From assembly GCA_013368445.1 (NCBI GenBank), contig JAACJO010000026.1:186001-250000 (forward strand): a stretch of DNA of 64,000 nucleotides, read 5' to 3'. Position 1 is the first letter of the stretch. Every line of letters starts with the position of its first letter. Under the pieces are notes generated by a model. The model saw nothing but the letters and a program-made list of their open reading frames with translations, ran no database searches and was not told where the DNA came from. This document shows, piece by piece, positions 25,004 to 38,147 of this stretch. This DNA is from Leucocoprinus leucothites. Taxonomy: Eukaryota > Basidiomycota > Agaricomycetes > Agaricales > Agaricaceae. The position numbers and the translations under genes are program-made.

Positions 25004-25994
25004 TGTGATGGCAAGTAGTAAGAGCTTTGCTAGCTGTCGGATCCACAAACCCATTATATACAGAGTCTAACGACAGAGGTTAAGGGGCTACTCAGGGAGG
25101 CTGGAGATTTTTATCGGTGATAAGCAACAGTATTTTCTTTCTTTGACCTCCATGTCGGACGTTGCTAAGGCAGATCAATTGAACTGCGTCAGTGGGTGAG
25201 CGTCAATCACGTTTTTACGGCTTAACTCCCATTGTGACTGCTCCAAGGGCCGGGCTGTCGAGCTCTGAGTCATTTATAATGATTTATACTTGAGGATGAA
25301 TTTTCCGCATATTGAAAAAGAAAAAGAATGGTCAACGTCTGTAGGGTATGGAATTGCATCACCCGGCAGCTTTTTTGAGTATCGATTCGTTTGCTGTATT
25401 CACGAGGTTTATTCTTTTCATCTATTTGCAACCCTGATGCGAGTGAGAATCAGCGTCTCCAGGGCTAAAAACAAAGGCCTAAATGAAACAGGCACAAACG
25501 CTGGATGGGAAATATCACAAAAGGGGGAAGAGAAAATCAGAGTAAAGGCCTACAGCGCCTTATGGGTCTGCGTGGGTGAGTGCTGCCAGGAATGGATAAT
25601 GCATTTTCGCCGAGAACTCAACTCGTAAATATTATACGAGACAGGGATGCTGTCAGCCATCATTAATGCATCATTAAGCTGGCGAGCGCGCTAGGGACAA
25701 GCGAGAGATGTAATTCTGACTGGGACTCCAATCTGGACTGAAGTAGACTTCGATTATCCAAGTTTATCGTCATAATCTCAACCCGATGATAGGGATGCTA
25801 AAAGCAGCTGATAAACCGTTGAAGTTAAGTTTGCCACTTTGATATATAGGTTTAGCTCATCATCCAGTTTTGAGACCTTGTTAGAGGAACATTGCTTACA
25901 GAGCTCTTATTCGAATCAAAATAGTCACAGATGTTATACAACCCAAAACCACTTTCTGTCCCTCAAGTCCGAACCATTCGCCCTATTTAAACGC
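25004..25994. other. Spacer between tandem 7TM genes 1 and 2
   Basis: Contains the promoter side of 7TM-1 and the 3' flank of 7TM-2. One 112-codon open frame at 25290-25628 (+) has no family resemblance and is probably chance. Confidence 0.5.
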
Positions 25995-27323
25995 CTACAC
26001 TTCCAGCTTCCGCTCTAACATCCCCACACCCTCCGACGCACAAGTATACACCCGCGAACCCGTTAACGACGACGAGGTTGAATCCACACCAAACATGTCA
26101 CCACGAGTTCCACCAATGTCGTGGCTATTCTCTGGTGATATATCAAGAACGAATACCGGCCCTCTCTGACTGATGACACTCTTCATCGCTCTCTCGTCCA
26201 TCGACCGACTCTCCGGACCTTCATATTTTAAAGTGCTCAAAACTTGTGAAGTTGACTTGTGCGTGTCGCTCGTCCACCCCTTTCCCTTTGCAACTCGGAA
26301 GAAGATGAGAAAAGTCGATATACCCTTTTTACAAAAAATAAGGTCAGCCACGCCCAAAAGTCATACCGCACAGAATAACTCACCTGCATGGGTGACAATA
26401 ACTGCACAAATATCGGTGTAATCAACCATGCATTACGTGATACTGATGTCGAAATGAGGAGAAGAGCAACCGAAGAATGGATAGCTGCCGATTCAACGAT
26501 CACAGCTGCTAAAGACGCATACTGCGAACCATGTTCTTGTCCCATAACACGAATCACCCGTCGGCGGTATAGCAGTAACCGGAACACAAGGAGGAGTGTG
26601 ACGAGTATGTTTAATCCGAGAGAGACTGAGAAATAAGGGAGTGTAAGGTCGATATCATCGTTTTCGTTTCCTGGTAAAATTCCAGTTGCGAAATGATACA
26701 AGTATAGTATCCCGACCACTAAAAAAACACTATGAAGGACTGGGCTCCAGAAGGAAGGGTGCGAGATACTCACCTACGGATCCCAGGTAAAGGATCATTG
26801 GTACTAAATTGACAAGCCAAGATGGTGCTCTACATCCTTTATAAATCACAAAAGACCGCCAAAGCTATTACGATTCCCCAAGTCAGCCAAGTCGTCCAAC
26901 GGCGCCGAATCAACAAACACAACGCACATTAACAACATCACAAACCCAACTCTTAATCACAACCGCAAAACTCATAAGCTGCGCACTCGGCAACGTAAAC
27001 ATCGTATTCTCAAACACAAACGGCCCATATGGAATATTCCTCCCATCAATAAAAGCCAACTGAGTAAACCGCAACAACGCAGCGATATAAAGCGTCGATA
27101 AAATAAACACAATCGAAATATAGGCGATGAAAACCCGGTTCTGCCGTTGTTGCTCGCGAGCCAGGGGTCGTTTCAGGAGGAAATAAAAAGTCATAACAAA
27201 TAGGATGAACTCGATCCCGTACGCCGCTGCCGCGAGGAAAGCGCCTTGGAGCCAAGTGCGTTCACCTAAAATCATGAAGGGTGGTTCGTCTGGGCGATAC
27301 GAAGCAGGTATCCGGTCAACCAT
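25995..27323 (-). CDS. Seven-helix membrane protein of a fungal family, 7TM-2
   Basis: Four exons (27323-26928, 26864-26774, 26718-26384, 26324-25995) sum to 383 residues. It starts MVDRIPASYRPDEPPF, like 7TM-3. The family blocks are present: FIDGRNIPYGPFVFENTM, LWRSFVIYKGC, YASLAAVIVESAA and GISTFLIFFRVAKGKGW. The tail after the seventh helix is about 90 residues, longer than in 7TM-1, and ends in a polar region. It is in tandem with 7TM-1 on the same strand. An in-frame ATG 99 bases upstream exists, but it would read through a (GA)n tract as Leu/Ser repeats, so the downstream start is preferred. Confidence 0.85.
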
Positions 27324-28666
27324 CGTAGGAGCAGTAGCGGTAGCAGCAGCAACAATAGTGGCAACTCTGCGTGTGGATGAGAGAGAGAGAGAGAGAGAGA
27401 GAGCAGGCGGATCTTGAAGCACTTGACTCCAGGTTTATCATACGTTCTCAGTCGCCGAGCTAAACTTCTTTCGTCCAAAGCTGATCACTATCGAGGCACT
27501 CCAACTGACAGCCTCTATACCATTACTAGACATACCGATGTCATGATCTTCATCAAAGCCGGTCTCTCATCGTGCTCGCTTGACAATGAAACACAGAATC
27601 ATTGACAGGTGGAGTGATGGAAATGTCTGGATGCCGGTTTTAAAGAAATTAGTATTACGGAATTGAATAGTAAAATGCGTGTTGACGAGGCTGTGTGGCC
27701 GGTGTGTACCAGAAAACATTGCAATTATCAGACTTGGCCAAGTGGAGTCCAGCGAGAGCATTCGAGAGTTCCATAGCCGAGCCAGCTCTCCGAGAAAATT
27801 TGATGGAGGGGAACAGAAACACAGGGGCTGTTGAGGGAGAGAAATTCCCAGTCATTCCGTGAGCCCGCACGAGAGTCAACAGCTTGCGTAAGATCGGCCT
27901 GTGCCAGTGTAGCGCTTATCGATGAGTCACCGACAAATGATTAATGAGATGAAAACTGAATGTCCAGAGGCACCAAGATGAGAGTACAGATCAAGGATTG
28001 CGCAGGCAACCAACTCGCTACCTCGAATCCTTCGCGTGCCCGCTTCCGTTTTATAGTCCCAACTATTGCAATCCAAAGAAGAAAGCCATTATAAGGATCT
28101 TTCCTAATCTCAACAATACCTATGGAGCATACAATAGTGTAAGAAGCAACTAAGTAGATACCAACCAAAAGAGATGCAAAAGGAGAGAGAAAAAGAGTAG
28201 GGAGTATACACGAGAAAGGAGAACAAGGCATTAACAGTGCTGAAAGAGAAAGAGAAGAGAGGTGAGAAGAGAGACGTCCAACAAATAAAGATACCATAAC
28301 CATGACCATGACCGTAACATAACCGCAACAAACCCGAAAAAGCTATTATAATCCCAAGCATTTCCACCACCACCACCCTTCCCAACACCACCAAAAACAA
28401 CCCCAAGACACGCCTACCCGCGCACAGCGTCACCATCAGCATCATCGGGGCCGCGCGTACACAGACTACATAACACATCTTGAAACGCATATAATGACCC
28501 AATACCTTATCCACTGAGCAGAATCAAATCGAATCGAATGACAGAGATGGGCAACGTTGGGGTCTCGAGAGGACAAGGAAATATGAAAATGCAATGAAGA
28601 AAGGGAGGAGTCGGTGAGCGGCGAATACCTCCGCCCGGACTTGTGGTTTAAAAGTCGTCGGGCTTT
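27324..28666. other. Intergenic region, low-complexity
   Basis: Rich in purine/pyrimidine runs. Minus-strand open frames at 27941-28514 are hydrophobic low-complexity translations without domain features. No gene is called. Confidence 0.5.
27379..27403. repeat. (GA)n microsatellite
   Basis: An uninterrupted GA dinucleotide tract of about 12 units just upstream of the 7TM-2 start codon, probably in its 5' UTR or core promoter. Confidence 0.9.
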
Positions 28667-31105
28667 TTACTCTTCACCCTCCATAGCCTCCTTCTCATAC
28701 TTCTTTTTCATCACACTCACTAAACCCCACAAACACATCAGCATCCCATTATACACAAAAAACTATCAAAAACGCACCTTCTCTCGAAATCTGCCCTGAA
28801 TTCATCCACCCATCCGGAAACTGTGCCACAATCCTCTGATACAAATTCTTCCTTGATCCTTGTTCACTAACCTGAATCACCGAACCTTCCAACGAACTAC
28901 ACGACACACACAACTCATCAGCACCACTACACAGCTAGACAGGCGAGAACACACATACTTTTTCTCATTCTCCAATCGACAACACTCATTACTCAACAAC
29001 ACCAACTGCCACACAATATTCTTCATCTGCTCCGTCAACCTATACCTTTTCTGCGGCGGCTGCGCTCCCTTTTCATCCTTCTTCCCATCCCCTCCCGATT
29101 CCTTCCCCTCCGCATCAGCAAGCGCAGTAGAAATCGGCGGCTGCCCATCCACATCCATCTCCTCCGTCGGATGTCTCGTCGGCGCCGCTGAATCCCCAGG
29201 CTGCAAATCCGGCTTCGCCTTCTCCTTTCTCCGATCCCAAGCCACAACAGCCTTCTCCCACTCCTCCTCCGCCTTACTCATGCCCTCCTCGGTAAGTGTC
29301 TTCAACTCTTTCAATAGTTCCTCTTGTCTATCCATTAAGAGTTTCGTGTGATCAGGGAACACGGTGCGTTTGATGAGTTTGGTCATGGTGAATTTGTTGT
29401 AAGGGAATAAAGCAGGCATAAGGCTGAAAAAGTGTTCATCGTATTCGTCGAGTTTGATTGCTTGCAATGCGAGGGCGGAGAGTTGAGGTTTGAGACCAGG
29501 TGGAAATTTGCCTTTTTGTGCCCAGTTTTCTGCGGAGGGCGTGTGAGTGGATGGGAAAAGGAAAGGAAAGGAAGGTGGCGTACCGGCTTTGATGGCGTCT
29601 TTGAGTTTTTCAATTCCTACTTGGAGTTCGGGGTGGAACGATGTCTGGGAAGACGTTAATCATGTTCCATTGAGACACGGGGAAGGAAGCAACGAAGCAT
29701 ACCTGGTCTACGACTTTTCTCTTCTTTCCATTGTCGACGATAGTTACATATCGTTTACGTTTCTGGCCTACACGCTCATCGCCATCTTCCTCCTGCTTCG
29801 TAGTCGTACCATTTTCTTCACCACCTGCACCCACACCAGTAGCGGCGGCTTCGTTCGCATTTTCTGGTTTAATAGTTGAGGCGTTGATAGCAGTAGCAAG
29901 GGAGATCATCTTTTTCGACTTTGGTTTCTTCGGAGTCCTGATTCCGGCCGGCGTCAGAATAAAACGGAGGTTGGAGTTGTTCTTTTCAACGTACTTGTCT
30001 TTGAGGAGCGCGACCTCCCCACTGGAGACGTAGAATCCCTGCTGCTTTGTCTGAGCGAAATACGTCCGCTCATCCAGCGCAAGCTCAGAATCATCAATGA
30101 ATGGGTCATTGACATCATAATAATCCGAAGTTGGATTCTTCTACAAACAAAAACCGCTCAGCAAGAGCGTAACAACTGAACAATGTAACTCACCCGTCGT
30201 TTCTTCTTCTTTCCTCCATCCGTCTCCGGCTCCTGTTCACTCTCACTAACTGGATGTTTCGTCGTCACAGTTATTCTCGGGGGAGGCGTTGGCGGACGCT
30301 GGCCCGTGTCTTTTGCAATCTTTGACACATCAACCTCATAATTCTCCGGGCCGCCAAGTCTAATCTCCAATCTAATCGTAGTCAAAGGCGGAACCTGGAG
30401 CGGAGGTGGCGGGGACGGTGACGGTGAGCGAGGCTTCTTTGATCGGGGCTTGGCCGTCGACGAAGCAGGTTTTGAGCCCGCGATAGGGCCGGGAGGCGCA
30501 GATGCGGACGGCAGTAGGCCGGTAAGATCGGCGCCGGTGGTAGTATTAGTGGTGGAGGGACCGGCCGTTACAGCAGTGGTAGTAGCAACGCCGGGTGACG
30601 GATGAATGAGGACGGGGATCGAGATGGAACGCGATGCTGCTGAAGATGACTCTGTCGCACTTGTCGCCCTCGCAGTATCCACGGGAACACCAGCAACACC
30701 CGCAGACGGTCCGTGCGTCTCTGCAATCAATATACTCTCCTTGGTACTATCGTCCCCTTCCTCGCCTTCGACCTCACTGTCTTCATCATCCTCCTCTTCA
30801 TCATCTTCACTTCCCTCATCTTCCTCTTCCGCCTCTTCTTCATCGTACTCCTCAGGTGGAGGAGCGGTCTCAGCTTCGACTTCACTTTCCTCATGTTGAG
30901 AGTCATCGTGGTCAGAGACGTCGACGACACGCTCAGGCTCGGGATTCATCAGTGCAGCCAAAGAAGAGTGTCGACTAGCGCCGGTAGACACCGAGTCGGC
31001 GGGAGGTGATGCCGCACCAGGCGGGCGGTGGTGATGATGATGATGATGATGAATAGCTATGGGAGGCCTAGAAGGCGGCTCCTGCATCTCAACATCATCA
31101 GCCAT
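28667..31105 (-). CDS. HPC2/ubinuclein, subunit of the HIR/HIRA histone chaperone complex
   Basis: Six exons (31105-30194, 30140-29703, 29644-29584, 29529-28959, 28866-28778, 28719-28667) give 707 residues. The long first exon is disordered: a run of eight His near residue 20, a Glu/Asp tract around 80-120, and Pro/Ser-rich parts. The Hpc2-related domain follows with NDPFIDDSEL (315-324) and then QGFYVSSGEV, the piece that contacts the HIRA subunit and the H3.3-H4 dimer. The C-terminal half has the ubinuclein middle domain (PALFPYNKFTMTKLIKRTVF, QEELLKELKTL), which ends in a coiled, Lys/Glu-rich tail. It deposits histones independently of replication in the nucleus. Splicing of exons 3-6 is supported by phase and by the conserved residues at each joint. 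Confidence 0.92.
31030..31052. repeat. GAT/ATC triplet repeat coding a His tract
   Basis: A short trinucleotide run in HPC2 exon 1. On the minus strand it reads as CAT codons, giving the poly-His stretch. Length polymorphism would be expected. Confidence 0.85.
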
Positions 31106-31867
31106 AGGTTAAGCGGTGGTATGAAGCGGGGGAGGAGGACGACAACGGGTGGTGGCTGCCTTTTTGGGGCGAGGGAGGGAAAGAATGACGGTTGGATTTT
31201 CCGGGGTGCCCTGGGTTTCTTTTCGAGGGAACTGGGGGCTTTCCAAGCACCATGTCCGTGCGTAAAAAAGGACGCATACTCGGGAACCTTCAGTGTTTTC
31301 TTTTCCCCACTCTGGCAAGTTTGGCGGGGCCGCGAGACAGAGCTTTCTCGTTTTGCTATTGGCTCGGCGATTGCCATCTTCCAAGGCGAAGCCGCGCCAC
31401 AAACACCACATCGCCTCCTCCCTCCTTTCCGCTTTCTCCAGATTCTTTGTCTCGTTTTCGCTTCGACAGGTGATCTGTGGCAGTACTTGGGCTATGTGTC
31501 TGTACTCGTTTTGAAGCTCTGGCTCTGCCCATTCTCTCGATGGGAGATATGTTCTTGGGACTCGGCAAACTCAATTACCGCCACCGAAGCCAAGGGAAAA
31601 GCTATGCCTTGACTACGCTCTCCACGGACGAGGGTCTACACACTACAGTTGGTTTTGGATACGAAAACCCGATTCTACATAGACTTCTGTTACCCAGATC
31701 TATCGATAGGAATTCCTAAAATAACCGCTCTTCCAAATATCAATTCATTATTTTTAGTTCCAGTTCATTTCGTAACGTAATGCTGTAACTAGCAGCAGGC
31801 AACGAAAAAAAAAAAAAGCAGAGGAAGAAAGGGAAAGTTCGTCCATCAACAGCAAAATCTAAGCTTT
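31106..31867. other. Intergenic region upstream of HPC2
   Basis: Presumed HPC2 promoter (a CCAAT box in inverted form near 31358-31364) and the 3' flank of the GH79 gene, including a poly-A run near 31806. No gene seen. Confidence 0.55.
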
Positions 31868-34220
31868 TCACCACCTCATTCCACCAAGCACACTCAACAT
31901 ACCCACCACAACTCCACCCAATACAACCGCACTCGCTACTCTTACACCCGTAGACGCACCATTCCCTACCGCACTTTTCTTACTCGTACTCCCCATTCCT
32001 ATCCTATCCTTGGCCGAATGTCCATTACTCGTCTCCAACACTTTAGGATCCACTGTCGCAGTATTATGATTCTTCGTCCACGCAGTAGTCGTAAACGAAC
32101 TTTCTGCCTGACCGAGACCTGTAAACTCGTCTTGGGTGTTGAAAAACACAAGGGCGAAGCCTGGTGCTGGGACGGGAATGGTACAGGTGTTGACGCCGGC
32201 GGTGGTGGCGGAGGGTGAACAGGTGATGGTGACGACGTTGAGGTCACCTTTGAGACGACCGTCGACTTCGAATTTGTTACCAAAGGTCTTTATTGACTTC
32301 AGCATACAGCGCATCTCGAGAGAGAAGAAAGAAAGAAACCCACCTGCCCAGCCCAAGTAATATTATGCTTCGTACTCACAGTCGCCGCCTCCAAATACTT
32401 CACCTTCACACTCCCCGTCTCAGCAGGCACATTCAACCCAACCTTCAAATCACTCGGTCCCCTCGTTCCACCCATATCATCCACATAGTTGAACAACGCC
32501 ACTTTACTCAACACCGAGTTCTCGTAAATCGCATACGCGGGTGTGAATTCATTGGCACCGATCGCACCGGTGAGATCGATGATCTGTGAAGTGTTGGATT
32601 TACCGAATGCTTCGGCGAGGACGAGGACGGAGTAGTAGATGGCTCCGATGGTCCATTCGTTGAATGATGACTGATTCGTTGGGGGTGCTAAAGGCCATAA
32701 AAAATCAACGACTTGTTCAGATGAGGAGAGAAGCCACCCACCAGTGAACGGATTATAATAAACATTCTGTCCACCAATATGCAACAACGCATTCGAAAAA
32801 TTCGAATACGCCATCTGGAATCCATAATCCATAGCCCACAACGCCGCCCCATAACTATCCGAAATCCCAGGGAACCCACCACACGAAGCACTATTCGTCT
32901 CAAACATAATAAACGGCTTATTCGCTTGTTGCGCAATCATCGTCGAACTGAGATACTTCTTGACCATATCCACACCCGCATTGTGTGTGAGGTATCTCGG
33001 AAAGTTTTCTTGTGGATCTTGTACGGCACCCGTACCGAATGCAGCAGCACAGTTGTTATTCGGGTAGCTTTGAAAACGCACGAAAAATGTGTTAGGGGAG
33101 AGATAAAATAGGAAGAATGGACTTACTTTTCGACAGTCAGAGCATAGAGATACTCCAAATACGTATTAATAAACCCCGTATCCCAAACCATCTCTGGCGT
33201 CCAATCTGCACTAGCCAAACTAGGACCAACAAGCATACCGTCGATCCTCGGAATATTCCCATTATCCTTCAATGCCTGTATCAACTGTCCAAATTCATTG
33301 TTATAGTCCATGGGAGTGTACGTCTCGGGTCTGTGGCCGTGCCGTGCATAGAGATCAGGCTCGTTTCCGACTTGCATACCGACGAGTTTGTCACCGAGGA
33401 TACGTTGACCGTTTTCGGCGATTTGGAGGCGCCAGTTCGTGTCGTTGAATGGGATGCCTAATGAAGAGAACAGGATGAGGAATTTGTGTAGTAGAGACGG
33501 CGGGAGAATTTACCAATGAACCAGTTGACATTAACGAATTGAGAGATATTGGCGGCGATGTAGAATAGATCAACTGTATACAACACCGCCGGAGTCAAAG
33601 TCTGAAAAAGAAAAAAAATCAACACCACTTCAAAAAAAACGGGTAGACCAAAACGTACAGTCTGTGTCAGACTCGCTTTCTCCTTCGCAATAGCCCTTCC
33701 ATTATCCAAATGATCAACCATAACAGCATACTCCTGCGTATTCCCACCAATCCTAATCAGCACGTGCCCCGCTCTCTCTTGCAAATTCGCCATCAAATTA
33801 AGGAAAGGCACTTGAATGAACGACCTTACAAAACCACACATCAACCCATGAACTAAACTTAAACGTAAGAAAAACTCACGAATTCTTCCCCAAAACCTGA
33901 TTTATAACCGACATCTCAATCGAAAACCCGAAAAAACTCGCAGTCTTATGAGGGATCGACAACCCCCCTACAGCCCCCGCATCCCTCTGCAAATTAATTG
34001 CAAATTCCTTATTATACGGCTCAGCAGGTAATGCAGGTGGTTGGAGCACTGTCTCATCATAGGCAGCTAATGTCGGTTGGGGAGTTCCAGCAGTTCCGGA
34101 CTGAGTTTGGCCAAAGGGTATTTGGTTGTAGACGGTTACGGCTGCTTGGGCTGAGTTTGGGAGGTAAAGGAGTGGTGCGAGGAGGGCGAGGGGCAGTGAG
34201 GAGGTGAGAGGGAGGCGCAT
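31868..34220 (-). CDS. Secreted, probably GPI-anchored glycoside hydrolase family 79 enzyme
   Basis: Seven exons (34220-33880, 33824-33659, 33601-33514, 33457-33127, 33067-32742, 32687-32344, 32287-31868) sum to 671 residues. A signal peptide ends near AQA (about residue 27). The (beta/alpha)8 barrel has the acid/base Glu about 231 in VGNEPD and the nucleophile Glu about 365 in IMFETNSASCGG, as in GH79 beta-glucuronidases. GH79 enzymes in basidiomycetes act on glucuronic acid linked to arabinogalactan or related glycans. The C-terminal beta domain carries the family's typical IGANEFTPAYAIYENSV block. The protein ends with a Ser/Ala-rich stretch and a hydrophobic tail (VASAVVLGGVVVGMLSVLGG), the pattern of a GPI-attachment signal, so it is likely held at the plasma membrane or wall. 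Exact substrate is not readable. Confidence 0.9.
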
Positions 34221-35852
34221 GGTGGGTGTGCTGTATCTAGGGCGACGGAGGAATGACGCCTAGCGTTAGAACGTCCAAGTCCAAGTCCAACCAGAAAGCA
34301 GAGAGAGAGCGAGAGAAAGAGCGAGAGGGCACAGTTAAAGAGCGAAATTAGGGGTCACCTCCTCTAAGGTCGTCGTATCGAAGATGGTGGTAAGAAACAA
34401 AGAGAGGAGCCTTGAGAAGACAACGTGTCAACAGTAGCCTAGCCAAGAACCCATAAGCATTTTCTTGTCCTTTAATATGCCAAGTGTCCTTGAGTAATAG
34501 CTTGAGCGTCTCTTGTGCTTCTCCACCATCAAACTTGACGGCACTAAAATGTATTTTTCCCTGTCACCCACAAATCAGCTTGTCAAAAAAAGTAGAAAAA
34601 TTATACAGAACAATCCCAGAGCCCATCCAATGCACGCCACACCCACCCTCCCGACCTAATTCCATCGACTTTCACTCATTTTTGCATGAAAGTTTGAAGC
34701 CGAAGATGAACCCGTGAGAAGACCCTCGCGCCAAGCGATCCGCCGCCGAGACCGCGATGACCCTATTCACCGATCACTCGTGCTCAGGGTCTTTCCTCAA
34801 ACAGAACCGATCAAAAGAATTACATAATCTAAATCTTTTTCAAACTCACTTTGTTGAAATTGGGATTCCGATTCATAATTCCCTTCCATCTCATTCCTCC
34901 CTCACTGACAACGCCACTCTGTTATGAAGTGATGACTCCGAGTATTGGCATCATCCATCCGGTGAGTCATACTCCACAACAACAATTTATCGGACACAAA
35001 CTCATCCCGGCTGTGACTACAGGAATCAGACGCCCCCTCAATCCCCGATTGCCTTTGCGCTGCAATGCCTGTAAAAATACTCAGCAACACCCCAATGAGA
35101 ATAATCCCGAAACCACCACCGCTCAGCGCTCTACCTACTTACCTACCCCCGTCGACAAAAACCACAATTCAACTTACGATCACGATCATCACCCTCCCTG
35201 CCAATTTAACTTTTCCGAGGCCTCGCCGTCTTCTCGAGCCCCAACAAGAAAATATGTATATACCTCTAAAAGCTCACGCTCACACGACCAGATCCTCTCT
35301 TCCTCAATCAAATTAGACGATCAATGTGCGTATCTCTCTACTCCACTTAGGTACCTAGCAGGCAAGGATAAAAAGGGTACATCTACCATGCCCCTTTCTG
35401 ATAATCCCACCCCGAACACCCGTTTCTGCTCTCGCCCAGCGTAGTTTTCCTTCTTTCATCTGATGAGGAAGATAGACCTTGACCTGAGCTAGCAACGCTG
35501 TCGGGGTAGGAAACGTCGAAGGTTTCGTGGGTCTGATTGCTCTTGACCCCTTGGCCTTGTACTTTAGTTGTAATCATTCATCACCATGTCACAACATAAA
35601 TTCAACAGTGTTGATTCATTACATACTATCGAGAGAACAAATCAACACAACTGAGATCAAGAAATTAGCACAGGTATACAGGCAGGTATACAAACCATTA
35701 ACAATGGGGGTTCAGAAATACTAAGTATATAAAAGTGAGGGGGGAGGTCATACGAGGGTAATATCAGTGAGTAATCAAAATTACTGAGCGACCAAGAAAA
35801 AAAACCAAGAGGAAAACAACGCGATGAAAGGCGAAACTCAACCATCAAAAAC
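34221..35852. other. Long gap without a supportable gene
   Basis: Holds a GA-rich promoter-like tract near 34300-34330 upstream of GH79. A 197-codon plus-strand open frame at 34851-35444 is rich in Pro/Thr/His with no domain. Minus-strand frames near 35060-35110 include a hydrophobic segment. None has enough support to be called. Confidence 0.45.
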
Positions 35853-38147
35853 TTAGTGCTTGTAAACCGCCTTGATCTCATTCTCAAACGTCTTTGCAAT
35901 CTTACTCCTCTGAATCTTCTGCGCAGCCGTAACCAACCCATTCTCCGGTGTCCATTCCTCCGCCGTCAACACAACAGCCTCCAACAATTCCATCGGCTTA
36001 AACCCATTCTTCTTCCCAATCGCATTACACTCCTTCAAAACAAGATCCCTCACACTCGTCTCACTACACAAATCCGCTAAACTCTTGGAAGAGTCCACAG
36101 AGGGTTGATGGCGGAGGTGTGCCTCATGAGGAATGACGATAGCCATAGGTTGCTGGGCGTCTTGTGTAGCGTAGACACAGAGGTTGGAGACGAGGTTGCA
36201 GCCCTTATAGACGGCTTCGAGACGCTCGAGAGCGATGTACTACACACGATGTCAAAAAGTGTTCCGAATGAAGCCCGAGCGCGTGAAACTCACCTCGCCG
36301 GATTGTAGCTTGATGAGATTTTTGAGACTACAAAGGAAATAAAATATCATCAAAAATCAATCAATCAATCATGAAATGACCATTGCGTACCGATCAATGA
36401 GCGACAATGTTCCATCGGGGTTCCACTGCCCAACATCACCCGTCCTCATCCATCCATCTTTGGTGAACACGGTCTCGTCATTGTTGAGATCAGAACGCTT
36501 GTAATAGCCCTGTGTAACCGAAGGGCCACGAATACAGACTTCACCCTGAGGCGGGTTGTTTGTCGACAAGTAGCCGGCATCAGGAACGTCAAGCAATTTG
36601 ACTTCAGTTGAAGGCACAGGCAAGCCAACGGAGCCATATTGCATAAGCTCAGGAGGAAGGATGGCGCACATGCCACACGACTCGGTCATTCCGTAACCTA
36701 AGAATACAAGTTTGTTAGTCAGGCAGACTCCCGGAGGCACGAGCCCGAGAAACACGTACCCTGGAGGATGGTCACAAGAGTGGTACTCAAGAACTCTTGG
36801 GTCTCACGACTGATAGCTGCACCACCACAAAGGGCAATGCGCAAGCGACCGCCAGTAGCAGCACGTACAGCGCCAAGGATATAATCTGCAACAGTGGCAA
36901 GAACGGGGATGTTCCTCCTCTTCACCTCAACAGCGCCATTGAAAATCGCTTTACGAATAGCACCACCGCTATTCACTTTGGCGACAATACCCTTCCTAAT
37001 AGTCTCCCATACAGCAGGCACACCAACCAAAATCGTGGGCCTGAACTCCGCAATGTCACCTTTACAGTTGCGAACCGACGCATCCGTGAGGGTCTTGACA
37101 CGACCATAACCGGTGGGCATACCAACGTGAAGAATGATAAGCTCGACAATATACTCGAGGACATGTGCCAGGGGAAGGTACGCCAAGAAACTGTCGTCGA
37201 GGGTAAGGTGGTGGCCAAGGAGCACTTTCACAGCTCCAACGGAGGCAACAAGATTGCCGTGCGTGATAATGACACCCTTAGGAGCTCCAGTGCTACCACT
37301 TGTATACATTATACAAGCAACGTTTTCGGGCTTGGGACGCCGAGCCTCTAGAGGCTCTGTAGGCTTGTCCTTGCCAAGGTCACGCAGTTGGTTGATGCTA
37401 TAGACTTTGACATCGTTCCTAGCGGCCGCAAGCGAGTCGAGGACCTTGGTTGTTGCCTCGCCATCATAAATTACGTATTTGAGAGAGGGCGTCTTAGGAA
37501 TGACGCGAGCAACGACAGGGAGTAGTTCGGCATTGGTGAAGATGCCCACACAGTTGGGTTCGTTGAGGGAATGGGCGAGACCCTCTTCACCAAGGGTATC
37601 ATAGGCGGTGGCAATAGTGATCGATACTGAGGCGCAGCCATGAGCCATGAGCTGCCAGTTGGGGCTGTGGTGCGATAGTTGCGTCAATGAAACTGCGTGT
37701 AATGTGACGAGCGGCTACTGACCTGGTCTGAGCGTAGACATTGAAAACTTCATCGGCAGAAATACCGAGCTCGAGCAGACCCCGTCCAATCTCAGAGACG
37801 ATATTCTTGACGTCAATGAAGGAGTGGTACTGGTAACCGCCCAGCTCGAAATATTTCCACTTCTTCTTCTCCTTAACTTCCTTTCCGTCGACAGTTTTGG
37901 TGACTTCTTTCTCTTCTTCATGTATGCGAACGACATCTCTCCAGCCGAGAGCATTACGAGAGCCGTGCGTACGCGCCGCATACTCGACGATATCAAACAC
38001 AGTGTTGACGCCCTCACCCGGCTGCGTCACGAGTCGGTCTTTCGTGATGGCAAGTCGACGAACGCCACTCTGGCCCTCAGAGCCCGAAGATATTTCGACA
38101 GAGCCTGCGCCGTAGTAGCCTGGCTTATTAGTGTGAACGCGAGCCAT
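35853..38147 (-). CDS. Long-chain fatty acid-CoA ligase (FAA1/FAA4 type)
   Basis: Five exons (38147-37723, 37664-36760, 36697-36391, 36327-36294, 36239-35853) give 685 residues, the usual length of fungal Faa1/Faa4. It makes acyl-CoA from C12-C18 fatty acids, ATP and CoA for beta-oxidation, lipid synthesis and protein acylation. Motifs: AMP-binding loop IMYTSGSTGAPKGV, FLAYLPLAHVLEYIVE, YGMTESCGMC, GWMRTGDVGQWNPDG and the fatty-acyl-CoA signature, continued across the short exon 4 (LKNLIKLQSGE) into YIALERLEAVY. The N-terminus lacks a signal peptide. Exon 4 is only 34 bases but required to keep the frame. It lies divergent to NACHT gene B. Confidence 0.95.

Noticed and set aside
27941..28514. 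Hydrophobic minus-strand frames suggesting a membrane protein
   Set aside because: Overlapping frames over purine/pyrimidine-rich low-complexity DNA, without splice-consistent extension or family motifs.
34851..35444. 197-codon plus-strand open frame
   Set aside because: Low-complexity Pro/Thr/His content, no domain, no supporting introns; likely chance.
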